Below are positions 46,301-59,900 of a stretch of 64,000 nt of DNA, one piece after another. Numbering within the stretch: the first letter of the stretch is position 1; each line of letters opens with the position of its first letter. The stretch is from Oreocharis arfaki (Eukaryota; Chordata; Aves; Passeriformes; Paramythiidae), in NCBI GenBank assembly GCA_013398015.1, contig VZRR01014210.1:558001-622000 (forward strand), in the 5' to 3' direction. A model generated the notes under the pieces. That model made no database searches, was not told the DNA's origin, and saw nothing but the letters and a program-made list of their open reading frames with translations. A program made the position numbers and the translations under genes.

Positions 46301-49300
46301 CTGTAGAGGCTGAACCTAAGGCACTGGTGGTTAGGGCAAAGAATAGTAAAATGGTTTTACAGAGAGGAAATTTCACAAGAACTCTTGCAATTGAACCGAT
46401 CTTGCTATTTAAATCCTCAGAAAGATCTCAGTAAACTGCTGAGCTCACATTGTCCTAATAGGAGAAGCTGACAATGATAGAAATAGGGTCCTTGGTGATG
46501 CTAGGCACCACTACATGTTGCAAAGTCCTGTGAGATCCTTATCTGCAGCTGTCCAGATCAGGGGCTGACTGAGAGTGAACCAAGGTCCTTTCCACCATAT
46601 GCATAGAGATTTCCTTTCTATGGAAACTGATTCACCACACATCCCTGCCTGTAGCTGGAATGAGATCAGGAGGTATGTGCATGCCCTAACCAGTCCTTCA
46701 GAAACATTCCTGGACCAAACACTTTGAATAGTGACCAAGTTATTGGAGATTTGCACTAATGTAAGAGAAATCAGAATTTGTCTTTTGTTTAGTACCTTTT
46801 TCCATGATTAGCACAAATCCTAAATTTACTAACTGCAGGAGAAGAGAATACAGCCACCCTATGGCTAGTTCTGCGTAATACCTGCTCAGTCTGTAAAGCC
46901 TCATTTTACTGAGAGCTGAGTCTTTCAGCTCAGCCCTCTCACAGCATGTAGAACAGTGGATTCCTTCTCTCTGTAAGAATTTCTGTAAGAGAAAGTGTGT
47001 TGCATTTATGTATCTGCAGCCCTTTATGTGGTTGAAAGGCACATTTGCATCTTTCCACTATAACAGCCAGCACTTCCTGCCCAGCACTGCCATTTCCTTG
47101 TGCCAAGTGTCAACATCTGATTGCCATGTGATTTTTAGTTGGCCACATCCCTACAGTACTGGCATGAGTCCAGTAATCTGATGCTCTAACAACAAAACCT
47201 GATTTTAACCCTGAAAAGTGGTTCTCAATCCTTTCCAAATGTAGCTGTTAATATTTATTTCTCCAATCATTCAACCACCTTGTCAGTAAAGTGCTTTGGA
47301 AATTCCAGTACTTTTTCCTGAGGCATAACTTCCCTCTTCACTTGAATTCTTTCAGCATGATTAAAGCCACAAGTATTATTTACCTGGCTTTATTCACAGG
47401 GAACAATAGATTTGGTATTATCCACTTCCTGCTCAGATTCAGGGAAACACATCTCAAGCATGTGTAAGTCTCCCCCTTCCATGAAATTAATAGAAGAGAA
47501 TTTATTGTGTCCAAATTTTGCTGACGTGAAAATCTGAACTCACCAGAAAAATGCATCATAAGAACAACTATGAGAGTTAACATGCTTTTTGATGTTAATA
47601 AAAGTGCAGCAAATGTATTTGTTAAATTTCCTGCTTGCATTTTTTTTTACTCTGGTAGAACAGAGAACAGAACAAAGAATAGTAGTGGGTGATTAATTTT
47701 GCCTGGTTCCAGTGAATTATAACGTGGAACAGCTGAACTCTGAAATTAGTCACTCTCCGATAACTGATACAGAGGCTCACAGGCGCACGACAATCTTTCC
47801 TACAGAGATGATAACACTCGTTTATTAAGATGACCACTACAGTCAGAGGGAGACAGAAGACAAAGATGCAGACCAGTTGCAGTTGTCTCTGTGCCTTTTA
47901 ACTTTCATCTTTAACTGATTAAACAGAAATCTGAAACCAAGCAACAACAATTCAGGGAAGTATGGGTCACAGGGTTTTCTCCTCCTAAAAATGTGCATTT
48001 ATAAATTATCAAATGCACTGTTACACTAATTTTATCTGTGTACTAATTTCAAAAGCATAGCCTGAACTTAAGCTTCCTATTTACAGTGCTCTGTGAATTA
48101 ACTGTGAGAGTAATTTACGTCTAAGCCCATCTATGCCAATGACTTCCTGAGGCATTTCTGTGGCATTATTGCAGTTCTACTTCTTATTTATTATGGCTTG
48201 GCCTGCATGCTGTACTAATTCTACACCTTAAAATAGGCCTATTTTTCTGTAGTAGTTAGCATAGATCAATTGTATGTCATATGGTATATTACTTATCTGC
48301 ATACGGATCTGTATTACATAAACCAGCATGAAGGCTCCACAAAGCCTGCATTTGATAAGTCTCATGACAAATTTTGGGTTGTTCTTGTGGCAGATGTAGG
48401 TTTTTCTTACTTCTGTTACCAGAAAAAAAAGTTCTAAAATTATAAAGTATGCAAACCCATAGTATTTCTGTACTTTGAATTTCCTACAGTGAGTCTGAGA
48501 GACTCAGCCACAAGAGACACTTTAGCCACAAGAAGCTACTCCATTTTCTGCTTCAGTCTATGGATACAGAAAAAAAAAAAAAAAAAGAAGACTGTCACAG
48601 GACAATGAAAGAAGATTTTGAAAGATTTTCATTCAATGCTGCCACATTTACACTTAGCCTCAAAGTTATGGGTCTCTTTGCACATTTTCATACAAAGACA
48701 AGGGGCCTGGCTTGTCCTGAGTGTGTCATCCAGGCTGCAGTCAGTGTCTTTTTCATTGACTTCAATGTCAGGGAATGAGACCTCAGACCACACTGGTGCG
48801 AACATGGAGCAACGCCACCGAAGTCAGTCGAAGAGTTTGGAGTGCCTGTGGAAATAAGCCAATATTTGGCACTCTGGGATCAAACCAAAGAACTTCAGTC
48901 TTCTCACCAAGTTCTGAAACACCACAATTGCTTTCATTTATAGTAATACAGGCACTTGCAGAGCTGTGCAGAGGTGTCTTCCCACCTACCATCATCCAAT
49001 TTTCAGAGGTTTTATTTCAACTTTTACCTGCAAAGTACTTGTGCACTGTTTATCAACATAAATAACCTGAAGATTTATCCATTCTTATCTCTGAAAAAGT
49101 TCCTTACTTCTTATGTAACAAAAGGATTTTTTTCACTCCCATAAAGGCTTTCAGAATTACAGCGAAAACTCAATTCTGGGAAACTGATAAAAACCTAATT
49201 ATAAAGGAAACACATAAAATTGTGTTATCAGAAAAAACATTTATTTTTTGTTTTTCCTGAGAAATTATGAGTCATGCAGATTAAAAATGGTAGCATGTAA

Positions 49301-52300
49301 CATTTCAATGTATCAGAAAATTAAACATTCTGATATTTACATTACACTTATACAGAAATAATGGTAAAAAAAAAATAATCACTGCTGTAAGGCTGTAAAT
49401 GTAAGGCTGTACAGTCAAACAAAGCAACAAAAGGAAATCTGAGCATTTTTCTAACTTATTCACACACTTTATGATATAGTGTTGAGTGATACGATCACAG
49501 TCTGTGATCTTCTAAAAGATCTCCTTCACAGAAGAAGCACAGGAATGCTGGTGCTTCCTCATATGTGTTGTTCTTTTTTGCACAGCAACAGGCAAACTCT
49601 GACCTTCTCTTTTGGTGTTCATCTTTGGGTAGGTGAGTGTTGCTGATCTTAAATGCACTGAATGAGAATTATTATCTTCCTCTACAGATTGTGCTGTTCT
49701 CACAGTATTTTAGAACTGGTGTTGAAATATAATAATAATAAAAAAATCTGCTGTGCTCTAGGGATGTCACACATCCTATCCAGTCACCATGCAGGAGTCA
49801 TACAAGCTTAAAGTGTGCTCAGTCCAAGGGGAGTGCTCGAAACATCCCACTGCCCTGTTGTCCTGGACTCTTCTTGGCATGCAAGAAACCAAACTCTTTT
49901 TGGAATCTTGGAAACCAGCAAATCCAAGATGATTTTTTCAAAACTGTAAACGCATGTCTGCTACCATAACAAATATCCTGAATAGTTAAAATGATTGACA
50001 GCATTCAAACTTCTGAAGAAAGTTCAGTGATCTTTCTGTCAGACGCAAAGAAGAAACAACAGCATTTTTCCTTAACTTTATTTTTCGAAACAGCCAAACC
50101 ATTAAAAAAATAATTTTCTGAGTCAAACATTCAGCATGACAAATGTGTGCCCAAACACATTAAATTTAGCAAAGTTATAAACTGCTATAAACATGGCCTT
50201 GCAGCATAAATGCATTTATTTTGATAAATATGTTTACACTGCAGGATATAAAAGGGCTAAGATATGAATTGGATTTGGAATTATCTGCAAACTAGTAAAC
50301 AGCACTGAAAAGAAATATTTTTATGTCCATTTATTATATAATACTTAATCTCTTCCTATAATTTTATTTAGGGAAAATGGCCTACTTTTTGTCTATTATA
50401 TGAATAGACATACCTGGGTGGTTTAAGGACTGACTTGACTATGGGAGGGTACCCAATACCACATAGACCCCATCCCAAATTCTGCAGCCCTCATTACCTC
50501 TGTTATCCATGACCAGGAAAAGAAGGGGACACAATTGCAGTATTTATCCTCAGGTGGTGATGCTTCCATCTGCTGTGACAGGTAAACAGTGTCTAGTTCT
50601 TTCTAAAGAGAATATGTTCTGATGGACTGAGATGAAGCAGCAGGAGAGAGGAGCTGTTCAGAGAAAATGAAGGGATGTGTGAAAGAAGAGCAGATGCCAG
50701 CAGTGGATAACCATTTCTTTCACTCATAACCTTCTTTTTCTTGAGGCAATACATCAAAATATCTATTCAGGACAAATCTTTTATTAGATATTAAAAATTC
50801 AACATGTAGTACTAATTTTAGAATTTATGAATTTGTAGATAAATGTCACCTCTCCATAATCCTTGAAGAGATATTGGTTTTCAACTATTTTGCTGGTTTA
50901 TAATCCTGCATGGACTTTTTCTCACTTGTACATTAGTTGGTTTTAAACTTTTAAAAAATTGCTTTCAGTAAAAAAGAAGTCAAACTCCAGGAATTGCTTG
51001 ATGGTACCGTCCTGCCTTTTTGAAATTAAAGCAAGACAGTATGGAATTTTTTTCTTTACCCTCTTTCAACAGATGAGCCAGGCACAGACAGTCAGTTGAA
51101 ACAGTGATGATTACAAATGACAACTTGTAGCATGTGTTATCACAGCCACTGTATACAGTAATTCTGCTAACAATGTATTTTGCTAACCATATGGATTCAG
51201 GGAAAATTGTTTTTTCTGTAGGAAATCAACTGCAGACGAATTATCACATTATGTCTTTCCCAGGATCTGTGTGGGACAGGCATGCTTGTCCCAGCACTGT
51301 ATGGGACAAATGCAATGTTAGTTTAAAAGGTCTTTGGCAGACATGGGTTGAAAAACAGGCCTCTTTAAAGTTAGTGACTAAACCTGCATAGATATCAGGG
51401 TGGCTGAGGTTGTTTTAATTACTCAAATAACTGTTGGATTGTTAAATATTTAAGGTTCAATTCAGCCTGTTCACAATGTAAGAGCAGTCTTTTCTCTCAA
51501 TGGCTATCTCTCTCAGTTATTTTAATCAAATAAACCACATCACAGGCTCACAGTCAGGCAGAGATGTGGCAGGTTCTTGAAGGTACCAGATGTGACCCTT
51601 GCTGAGCTTGAAGTTTTCCTGAGGTAAACATGAATTTTAAAGTCCTCCCTTGAAGGACACAGTTCCCATGTATATCACTTCAAACCTTTTAAACAAGGGT
51701 CATTTCAGAACAGCTGCACTAGATGGGCTCATAGAAAATAAAAGGTAAAATGGAATTATCCAGTTTAAAGTACTCCTGGACAAAAGATTTAGATACGCCT
51801 GGAAGAATACATGGCACAACCCCAGAAACGGAAATGTAGGGGACTGCAATTGGGCAAAACCAGCATTTCCACATAGAAACCTAAAGAAGGAGGAAATGTG
51901 GACTCTGGGACACCTCTCCCTATGCCTTAGTGGCAGCTTTCTCCCCAGAGTGACAGACAGTGTAGCAAGCACTCTCCCTCAGCTTTCAGCAGTGACAGCA
52001 GAGTGGTGCCAGTTCACTGTTCTATATCTGCTCTGAAACCTTAACGACAATTTCAGCCAAATCACCATCCAGCCAAAATAGCCTAGGTTCATAGGTTAAG
52101 TGTGCTGGTGTCATTAAGCTAAGTACAAAGAATAAACATGATCAATCTCCGTAAATAACAAAGACTGGGTGGGGAACACTCTTTGAAAACCAGAAAATAG
52201 AAAGAGTGAAAAAAAACCAAAGAGGGGAATTATTTATGCTACTGAGAAAGCTGAGGACATAGCTCAGAAGGAAAGGTAAACATTTATAGCTTGCAGATTT

Positions 52301-55300
52301 TAACAATATTTTTGAACTTTTTTTTTTTTTTTTAAATTAGGGGAGCATTTTAAAAGCTTTGGGTCAGATTCTTCAGGCTCACTGATGTAAATCCTTTTGA
52401 AGCCATTTAATCCTCCATTTTTCATTATTCTTGTGTTCTGTGAAAACTGTTCCATTTTCCCAGCATAGTGGGAATCTCTCAACCCTACAGAAGTAATGCC
52501 AAAGGCAAAACACACCAAAAATCTTCAAAGGCACTACTTTTTCACCTCCAGTTGCGATTTTTGGTAAATATTTTCTAGTTCACCAGACTATGTGATATCA
52601 GCTCAACTGGAGACTTCACAAAAGATGGAGTCACAGCAGCCCCCTCAAGCCTCAGTTTGTGAAATAAAACCACCTTGCAGCAAGTGACAGAATAAAAAAT
52701 CTGTATTATTCCAATGTCCAGAAGAATATTTGCCTGTGGACTTGAGACTGTAGACACTTTTCAGGGGGATGTCCATTCCTGTGAACAGAGTGAAAGGAAG
52801 TGACAAATGAAATCTCTTGCTTTGGATAACCACATTAGCTGCAGATATTTTTATACAAAAAATTACTGCAATGAAATGTTCAAATAAAAATCAAACCGCA
52901 ATTCCAATTATATAATTTATAGAAGAAAATTCAATTCTTTCATCAGCCTGCAGACCAGGGAGTGCATTTGAACTGTCAGGATAATAGGAACCACCAGGGA
53001 GCCCAGAGAGCCTCTTTTGCTGGCTCAGTCTCTCTCACCTTCTCTGGAGGTACAGAGTTGTGAGGTCACGAGAAGAAAAACCATGACTCCTTGTAACTTC
53101 TCATATTCCTACTGCCCAGACACCTCTCTCAGAGTATTTCTAGTGTAATTTGTCTGGGAAAATGATATCTTTCAATATCATTCATTGAGACAGAGAGAAC
53201 ATAGAATATTCTGGGAACTGTCATTTATACTTTCCAATTCCTAGGCAGTTTTCCTTGCAAAGATTTCAAACAATCTCTGAAAACACTGCTATGGAAACTC
53301 CATTAATCCAGTTCTCCATTGTGCAACACTTGTCAGCTGCAAAACTGTGGTCAGTTTTCCCCTGGCTGCTCCATCTTCTCTCCTAAAATGGGGATATTGA
53401 AAGAAATCTAAAGCCAGAAAGGTCAAAACTGGAGTCTCTGTTATGCTGACCTGTGTGGATTCACACCAGGGAAGTCAGTGCATGAGTGGTAGCCTTACAA
53501 AATCTGAATGGTAGCACTTCACATGCCTTTGAAAATGTGTTACAGACTGTGCAATGCTGCAAGAGGAGACGATAATCAGATCTAAAATTGGACATTCTCT
53601 TCCTCACATTCAATTTTTCCCCTGATTCCTGGAGGAAGGGCACTCTCATTTCCCTTAAATCCAATAAGGCATTTCTTATTTTTAACCAACCCATTGTCAT
53701 CTAGGTCATTATATAGTGATGGTTATTCAAAAATTTCCTCTTACTCCAGTAACTTGAAATGAAATTTGTTCACTGTGCAGCACACAAACTCAGAGTAGCG
53801 CACCCAGTGACAGGACATTTTCAAGCAACCTTCAGTCGTATGATTCATTTCCCTGTGGCTGTTTCACATCAGTACTAATACTTAGAACTTCCCTGCCAAC
53901 AAGGATTGGCCTCTTGACTTACTTGTTTGGTGAAGGCAGCTTCCCTTAGGCATTTACCTCATTACATTCAATTAGCAGTTACGATTGTACCATCAGAGTT
54001 CATGCTTAACTGTGACTCGTCAAGTGATATGCTCCCTCTCTCTCCTTTACAGATATTACTGGCTTTTTCTGGCACAGCATCACAGATTTATTCCTTGTAT
54101 CAGGATTTTATGTACAGGCTTGGTATATGTACAGCAATACAAAGAAATGCTTAATAAGCTTCATCATGTGAGCACTACCGAGAAACTCTGTATTCCACAG
54201 TGACTGTGTCCAAAATCAGCTTAGTTCTGAAGCCCAATATTTAAATGGCTGTAATAGTCTTCCTGGTAATAGAAAGAAGACAATTCAAGAAACAACAAAG
54301 TGAGTCAATACTCCCCATTTACTGTGCAAGTTCACAAGTATATACACAAGAATGCATGTCCTCAGGGACAAGGGAGCAGGCCCTGACCAGAGAGATCTTG
54401 TTTGGGTTAGACTTAGCAGTTATCCTGCTCTTTGCTAGCAACTCCTGAGACTGAAAGAGTTACACCATTGTTGGAGTTGAGAAACAAGTAGCTCCATATG
54501 TGCATCAGCAGAGCTGGGAGATGACTGTACAGGTCAGCTGCTTTCCTCTGAACAGGTGGATACAAGTAAGAGCAAGATGATACCATCGCAAAGCATCTGC
54601 TACTTGTCACTGATTAACACTGACCATAACTTGCCAAAAATAATTAGCACTGTAGAATGAGTCATTTTACCTTGATGTAGTCCAAGGATAAAGCAACCAC
54701 ACTTATCTAAAGGTACCTAAATCAGGTCTAAATGAGTTTAAGCTGCAGAACAAAGGCAGCCATGTTAGCACAGTGTGACACTTGCTTCTCAACAGAGCTA
54801 ATTAATCTGTACAGAGTGCAGCAGCAATGTGGCTATATTGTTTCTGGCAGCAGCCCAGAATGGGCCTTCCCACAGCTCTGTTGTTCTTTCCATCAGGAAC
54901 GTCAGTCCGACATCAGCCAACACTTCCTGAGCCCATCAAGAACTAAGATTTAAAACAATGGCAAACTCTACTGGCAATTGGGACATACAATAGATTTTTG
55001 AAATTTGAAATGCAGAAATATACCGCTCAAAAACCTCCTCTTCAGAGTCCCAGGCCAAGTATTGCAGATCAAAGTGGTGCGTGAAGAGGAGAGGTTAATA
55101 GAAAGACATATTAGACTGAAGATTATTTTGTGTCATCCATGAAGAGGTAAGAAGAAGATTCTTTGCAGCCTGTATCTTCTCATGAACACTGAGGTGTTGA
55201 TCTGATAACTGTGGTGGCATTTAAGTGGATTTCCACGTAAATACTTAATTTTATATTAATCAAGTTTTCTTTACGTGGGCAAAATATGTGTAAATTTTAA

Positions 55301-56080
55301 CAGTAAAATATCTGATGTGTTTTAGGACCTGCTGCTTGATAAGCTCAGTGACTGCTGATTTCATCAGTTTATTTGCTAGATGACAGTCCTTAACTAAGAT
55401 TTTGTTTCTGTTATCAACTTTCTGTTATGCCTATTATTGTCTTTAAATTTCTAGTATTACTTCCAAAAGACTTCTGTGAATTCTCTGTTGATCAGAAGAA
55501 CTAACTCCGAATAGATTCCTGCAAGAGGTTTCTGTTGTCCAGATTAATTATTAATTACCCTATAATAAAACCAAAAAGCCCATGTGTGGCTTCACATCAG
55601 AGTATGTGCGCAATTGCTTACACACATATATACACCTTTCTTTTAATAAACATATTTATGTATTAAAATATTTTACAAGCATTTAAAATCTCATTTTATA
55701 TCCATCCTTTGAGCAATAAGGTGAAGGGCAGACCCTGTAGTGCAATCAGATAGTAATACTGCCTCAGGCCTGAAGGTACAGGAAGCTTCCCTTCAGCTGT
55801 CATAGTGCTGGATGGAGACTTTGGAAATAAAGGCTATAAGTTCAAGCAGCTGAAGACTCTTTTGTGGCATGCTGCCAACCTCTTGCGTCCCCTCCCTTTT
55901 ATTATGGGCTGTCTGTATGCAGCCAATTCATCTTGAGGTTTGACGCAACATTTGCAAAATGTATAGGGGTTCTTTGATAAAAAGCCATCCATGAATTCTA
56001 TCATCACCATTATTTGCATTTATCTTACTGCTGAGCACTGTAATAGACTTTACTGTCATACACCACCAGCAACCTATGAA
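43350..56080. other. Unique AT-rich sequence, no gene seen
   Basis: Nearly 13 kb without a recognised gene or interspersed repeat. Largest frames: 100 codons (46740-47042, minus), 96 codons (48775-49065, plus), 90 codons (51700-51972, minus), none recognised. Visible small structure: A17 at 48570-48586, T16 at 52318-52333, a 14-base tandem duplication at 49386-49413, and an 8-bp hairpin AATGATAT/ATATCATT at 53161-53182. 46460-47330 could hide an old LINE/SINE tail but nothing firm was matched. Confidence 0.45.
49386..49413. repeat. 14-base tandem duplication
   Basis: TGTAAGGCTGTAAA is followed directly by TGTAAGGCTGTACA; 13 of 14 bases are identical. Probably replication slippage. Confidence 0.8.
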
Positions 56081-56087
56081 TCACTGC

Positions 56088-56926
56088 TGTCATGGTGGTT
56101 AAGTCCACGCTGCACCTCGCCAGGTTGTTTTAGAGGTGGTCCCTACCCACATCATTGTGCCAGAAGGTTCTCTTTCCCTCGGTTCCCCACTGGCTCTCGG
56201 TCCCCTCTCCCCTCCCCTTCCTTCTTCCATTGGCCCCTGTTTTGTCATTCAACCTTACCCTCCCCCCCAGCCCTCAGGTTATTGGCTACCGATGCTCTGC
56301 GCACCGTCGGGACTCCTCAGGGTAAAACCACACGCGCTCCATTGTGCTGCGTTCTTTGCCTCTGCCCCCCTTCAGAGTGGCCGGTTCGCGGTCCACGCGG
56401 ATCCCAAAAACGCCTCGGAATTGCATGCAAAGAATCCCTCTTGCCTCTTCATCTCTGGACATGCAGAGCTGTGTGTGAGTGGCTGATTGTGTCTGCATGC
56501 GAGGGTGAGACTGTGTGCTTGTGTAGGTGCTAATGTGGCACCGCCAAAGTGTCTCCATGAGGGACCCTGTGGGAAAAGCGTGGCCTCAGTCCATCAACCC
56601 CACGCACCGCGATACGCTGCCACCTAACTCAGCGGGGTATGAACTAGCTGCGGAAAAATTTGACTTGAACATGATTTCTTTTTCCTCAGAAGTATTTGGA
56701 CAGAATCTACCTTTCAGCTGAGAAGGAACACCAGCTCCATAGAAATTCTTGATGAACCGGGTCTTTTAAAGCCTTGTTACTTGTACAACACAATAATACT
56801 CACAAGTGTAAAACAACGTTAACAGCCTGTCCCAAACACTTCGTCAAAACGTGGACCCAGTGAGAATAGCATGGACGAGGCCATTATGAAAAATTTAACA
56901 ATGGGTGGCTTCACAGGTCTCTGACA
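56088..56926. mobile_element. CpG-rich solo LTR candidate
   Basis: An 839-base block whose proposed ends are TGTCATGGTG... and ...TCTCTGACA, giving a perfect 5-base inverted terminal repeat (TGTCA/TGACA) of the canonical TG...CA type. CTGC flanks both sides (56084-56087 and 56927-56930); CACTGC in fact occurs at both junctions, so the duplication could be read as 4 to 6 bases. CpGs are almost absent outside, frequent inside (about 23 in 56281-56650) and continue to about 56880, close to the proposed right end. The start resembles avian ERV LTRs beginning TGTCATGG. Inside are two ATTGG boxes (inverted CCAAT, near 56229 and 56282), a minus-strand G-quadruplex motif at 56258-56273 and donor-like words at 56319 and 56505. 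No gag, pol or env lies beside it. A CpG-island promoter is the main alternative. The 180-codon plus frame (55991-56533) is a high-GC by-product. Confidence 0.5.
56258..56273 (-). other. G-quadruplex motif in LTR candidate
   Basis: On the + strand CCC, T, CCCCCCC, AG, CCC; the minus strand can be split into four G3 tracts with loops of 2, 1 and 1 bases. A further set of G4 tracts on the minus strand lies at about 56200-56220. Polypyrimidine bias upstream of CCAAT boxes is common in LTR U3 regions and in promoters. Confidence 0.6.
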
Positions 56927-56930
56927 CTGC

Positions 56931-59900
56931 AATATTATTAGAAAACACCTAATTGAAGAAAAACTAATAACAATTTTCTGCCTCTTCTTCAGGACCCAGC
57001 GTGCTTATAGATACTTGTAAGAGCCTTTACTGAAGTAAAGTTATACATATTCAATAGATTAAATGTAGTCATGTCTACACATACAAGCTGAAGTGCTGAT
57101 TTTTAGCTGAACATTTGGCATCATGACCATGAACCACTTAATACAAGCTATTTTCTGTAATCAGGTGTTTGATATAGACCAAGGAGAGGCAAAATTATTT
57201 TGCTTAATCATTTCTGCAATTATATTGACCTTTGTGCCATAGAAGGATTTTGTGTCCAGATGGAAAAACCATGCCAGTAGTACTAAAATGTTCATATGAG
57301 AGCTGCCTTTCATGCACATCTTGTCTCTTAATAACCTTCACTCCTGAAAAGAATTGCAAAATGTTTTCAATTTACATGAAAAGTTCAGGTATTGAGTGCA
57401 CTGCAACTGCACATGACTGGTAATAAATCACAAGAGCAGTATGATTTCTCAGCCATACCTTTAAGTCCAGCTGCAATCGGGTCTAGAGTTATGCAACTTA
57501 GTAACACAGCTAATGCATCCATTGAAGGGGGAACACATAAACTAAGTTGCTTTTTAAAAAAGCACAAACAAACAAAAAAACCCAAGAGTCCATGAAGGAA
57601 ATCCAGCAAATTATACCGCTTGAGCAAGATTAGCTACCCGTGACCCAGGAACTACACAGACATCAATAACCACTAGAAAGTTCTGTGCAGAATATCCCTT
57701 CCTCTGTACTAAATTCTTCCCCTTCTGAGCCTGTGAAACATCTCATAAAGTGACTGCTTTGGGTCTTCCATCCTGACTGGACATGTGACAGCCTTATTAA
57801 GGCATAAGATGTGGATAAGATGCCACACACACTTTTCTTTTGGGAGGCTTCACACGCTATTTTCTAGGTATTGCATTGAGAGAGTATTTTCTACCATATT
57901 TTTTTTAAAAATTCAGAAAATTTATTAATGCTCTGTTTCTTCTTCACAGTGAGACTTCTTGTGGTGGCTGAATTTCTTGCTTCTTTCCAATGCCACTCAC
58001 ACTCGCAACATGACAATTACACTAACACAGTCTCCTCTCATTTAAATATACTTTTACGGTAGCAGAAGAATTAATCAAACTCCAGGAGCTCATGAAGAAG
58101 AAAGTCATAGCTATCATGTAATAATACTGCCACCACTGTCAATAAAATTAGATTTAACCATATCTTGAGCAAACAGAAGGGTTTATTGCTCTTGTTAGTT
58201 AATGTCTGAAAATGTTCCTGTGTTCATATTTCCTTAGAAAATTAATTGTTTACCTCAACACTTTTCACTTAGTCTCCATCTTGAATTCTCCTACAATTAT
58301 TTTTAGAAGAGCTAAATCTTCACAAATATAGGAAAAAGAAAAAGCATCTCTGGAACTGAAGGCAAACTCTTCACTGAGTGGCAATTTTGATGCAGTTTTA
58401 CTTGAAAAACCAGTTAAAAAAATAGAGGACATACTCACCTAGCCACAGCAAAATTTAGGATGTAAGCCTAGGTCATATATGTTACCTTTTATATGTCCAT
58501 TTTTTTTTAGGTTGAGAGCAAAAAAAATATTATGATGGCACATACACTTAAGATTAATATTGTAACAGAAAAAATGTAGTATTGTGTGGTACCTTGAAGA
58601 TAGACTTCAAAACTGATTCCTTGAATAGTCTCTAGTGTGGAGGACAGCCACTAGGAATTAATTGCACTGAGAAAACTAATATTCTGATCATTTTCATAAG
58701 AATGGATTTGTTTCAATTATATGTTTAATTAGAAGAAGTTGAAAAAAACTGTCTCAACTTTATCAAAGTGCAACAGAAATGGGAAATAATTTTATTTTGA
58801 CCACGTTAAAAACATTTAATGCTGTTTTCACTCTTAATTTGTATTAGGCTGTGTTGTATTCTATTAAAAATCACAGGTAAACAAAGCAAAAGGTTGAATT
58901 GAAATACTTTTACTATATTGAAATAATAATAAATAACTTCTTGAAATGAAAGCAGGTGATAAACAAAAATTAAATCCTTCAGTGGTCCCAAGTTACAGTA
59001 ACTTTTTTTTTTAATTTAGAATTTCACTGAAAGATACTAAGCTATCATATCCTCTCTCTCCTACAAACACAAATCCAGTTTCTGACCTCTTTTACTCTAT
59101 TAACTGCTTGTAAAGATTGTTTTATTACCTCCCTATGAAGTAAATTGTTCCTGTTTGGCACAGACTACTGGAAAAATCAATGCAGACCCATGGAAGGAGT
59201 AACAGGAAACACTGGGGTTTCTCAGAACTCCTTGACTGTCCTGGGAGATATGTCAATTTAAGGCATCCTTTTAGCGAGGTACAGTATATTCACCACTATT
59301 AATCTCACTGTGTTGGTAACAATAAAACTCAATAGCTGCTTTCATGGCGGATTATTTTTAGAGTTGCAATGGAGGAAGAAATGGGAATGAGCACTGTAAT
59401 ACCTGGCATGAAAAACAGAGGAAGGCACAAGACTTACTGTAAGAAAGATCAACCAGATATCTGTAAGAATCTCATTACACAAACATGCACAAAGAAAAAA
59501 AAAAACCTTCAGTAAGAGTAGCTATGTGAGTATTTATTTTGAGAGGACAAAACAAGTTTGATACAAGTGGAGTCTGTGTGTTATTTTGCACAGTATGTGA
59601 GCCCACAGGATGGCATACAGTGTAAGCTGCCTTTGTGACCAAGTAGAGAACAGACCAGACAGAAAAACGCAGAATGAAGAAGGCAGGAAAAAAATACTCT
59701 TGCTTCAATTAACTGGAGTACAGAATCTCAGCTGTATGTTACACAACTCTAGTGTCTCATGAATCATCACTATTAAATAGTATTCATCTTTACAATAGGA
59801 ATTGACGTGCAATTTACAGTTTACTTTTTCATTCTCACACACTGCTCAAAAATGTAGGTTGTCATTCACTTGATGTTACTCTTAGGTGTTAGATTTCATT

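Noticed and set aside
47230..47330. Possible MIR/L2 tail (GTAAAGTGCTTTGGAAATTC)
   Set aside because: Only one 20-base block resembles the LINE/SINE 'gtaaagcgctttg' tail; flanking blocks do not follow the expected order.
48570..48586. A17 run as the tail of a processed pseudogene
   Set aside because: No coding resemblance upstream and no flanking duplication.
55991..56533. 180-codon plus-strand open frame, longest in the window
   Set aside because: It lies in the CpG-rich LTR-like block, where stops are rare in all frames; the translation is proline/serine/cysteine-rich without any domain, and a 90-codon frame opposes it.
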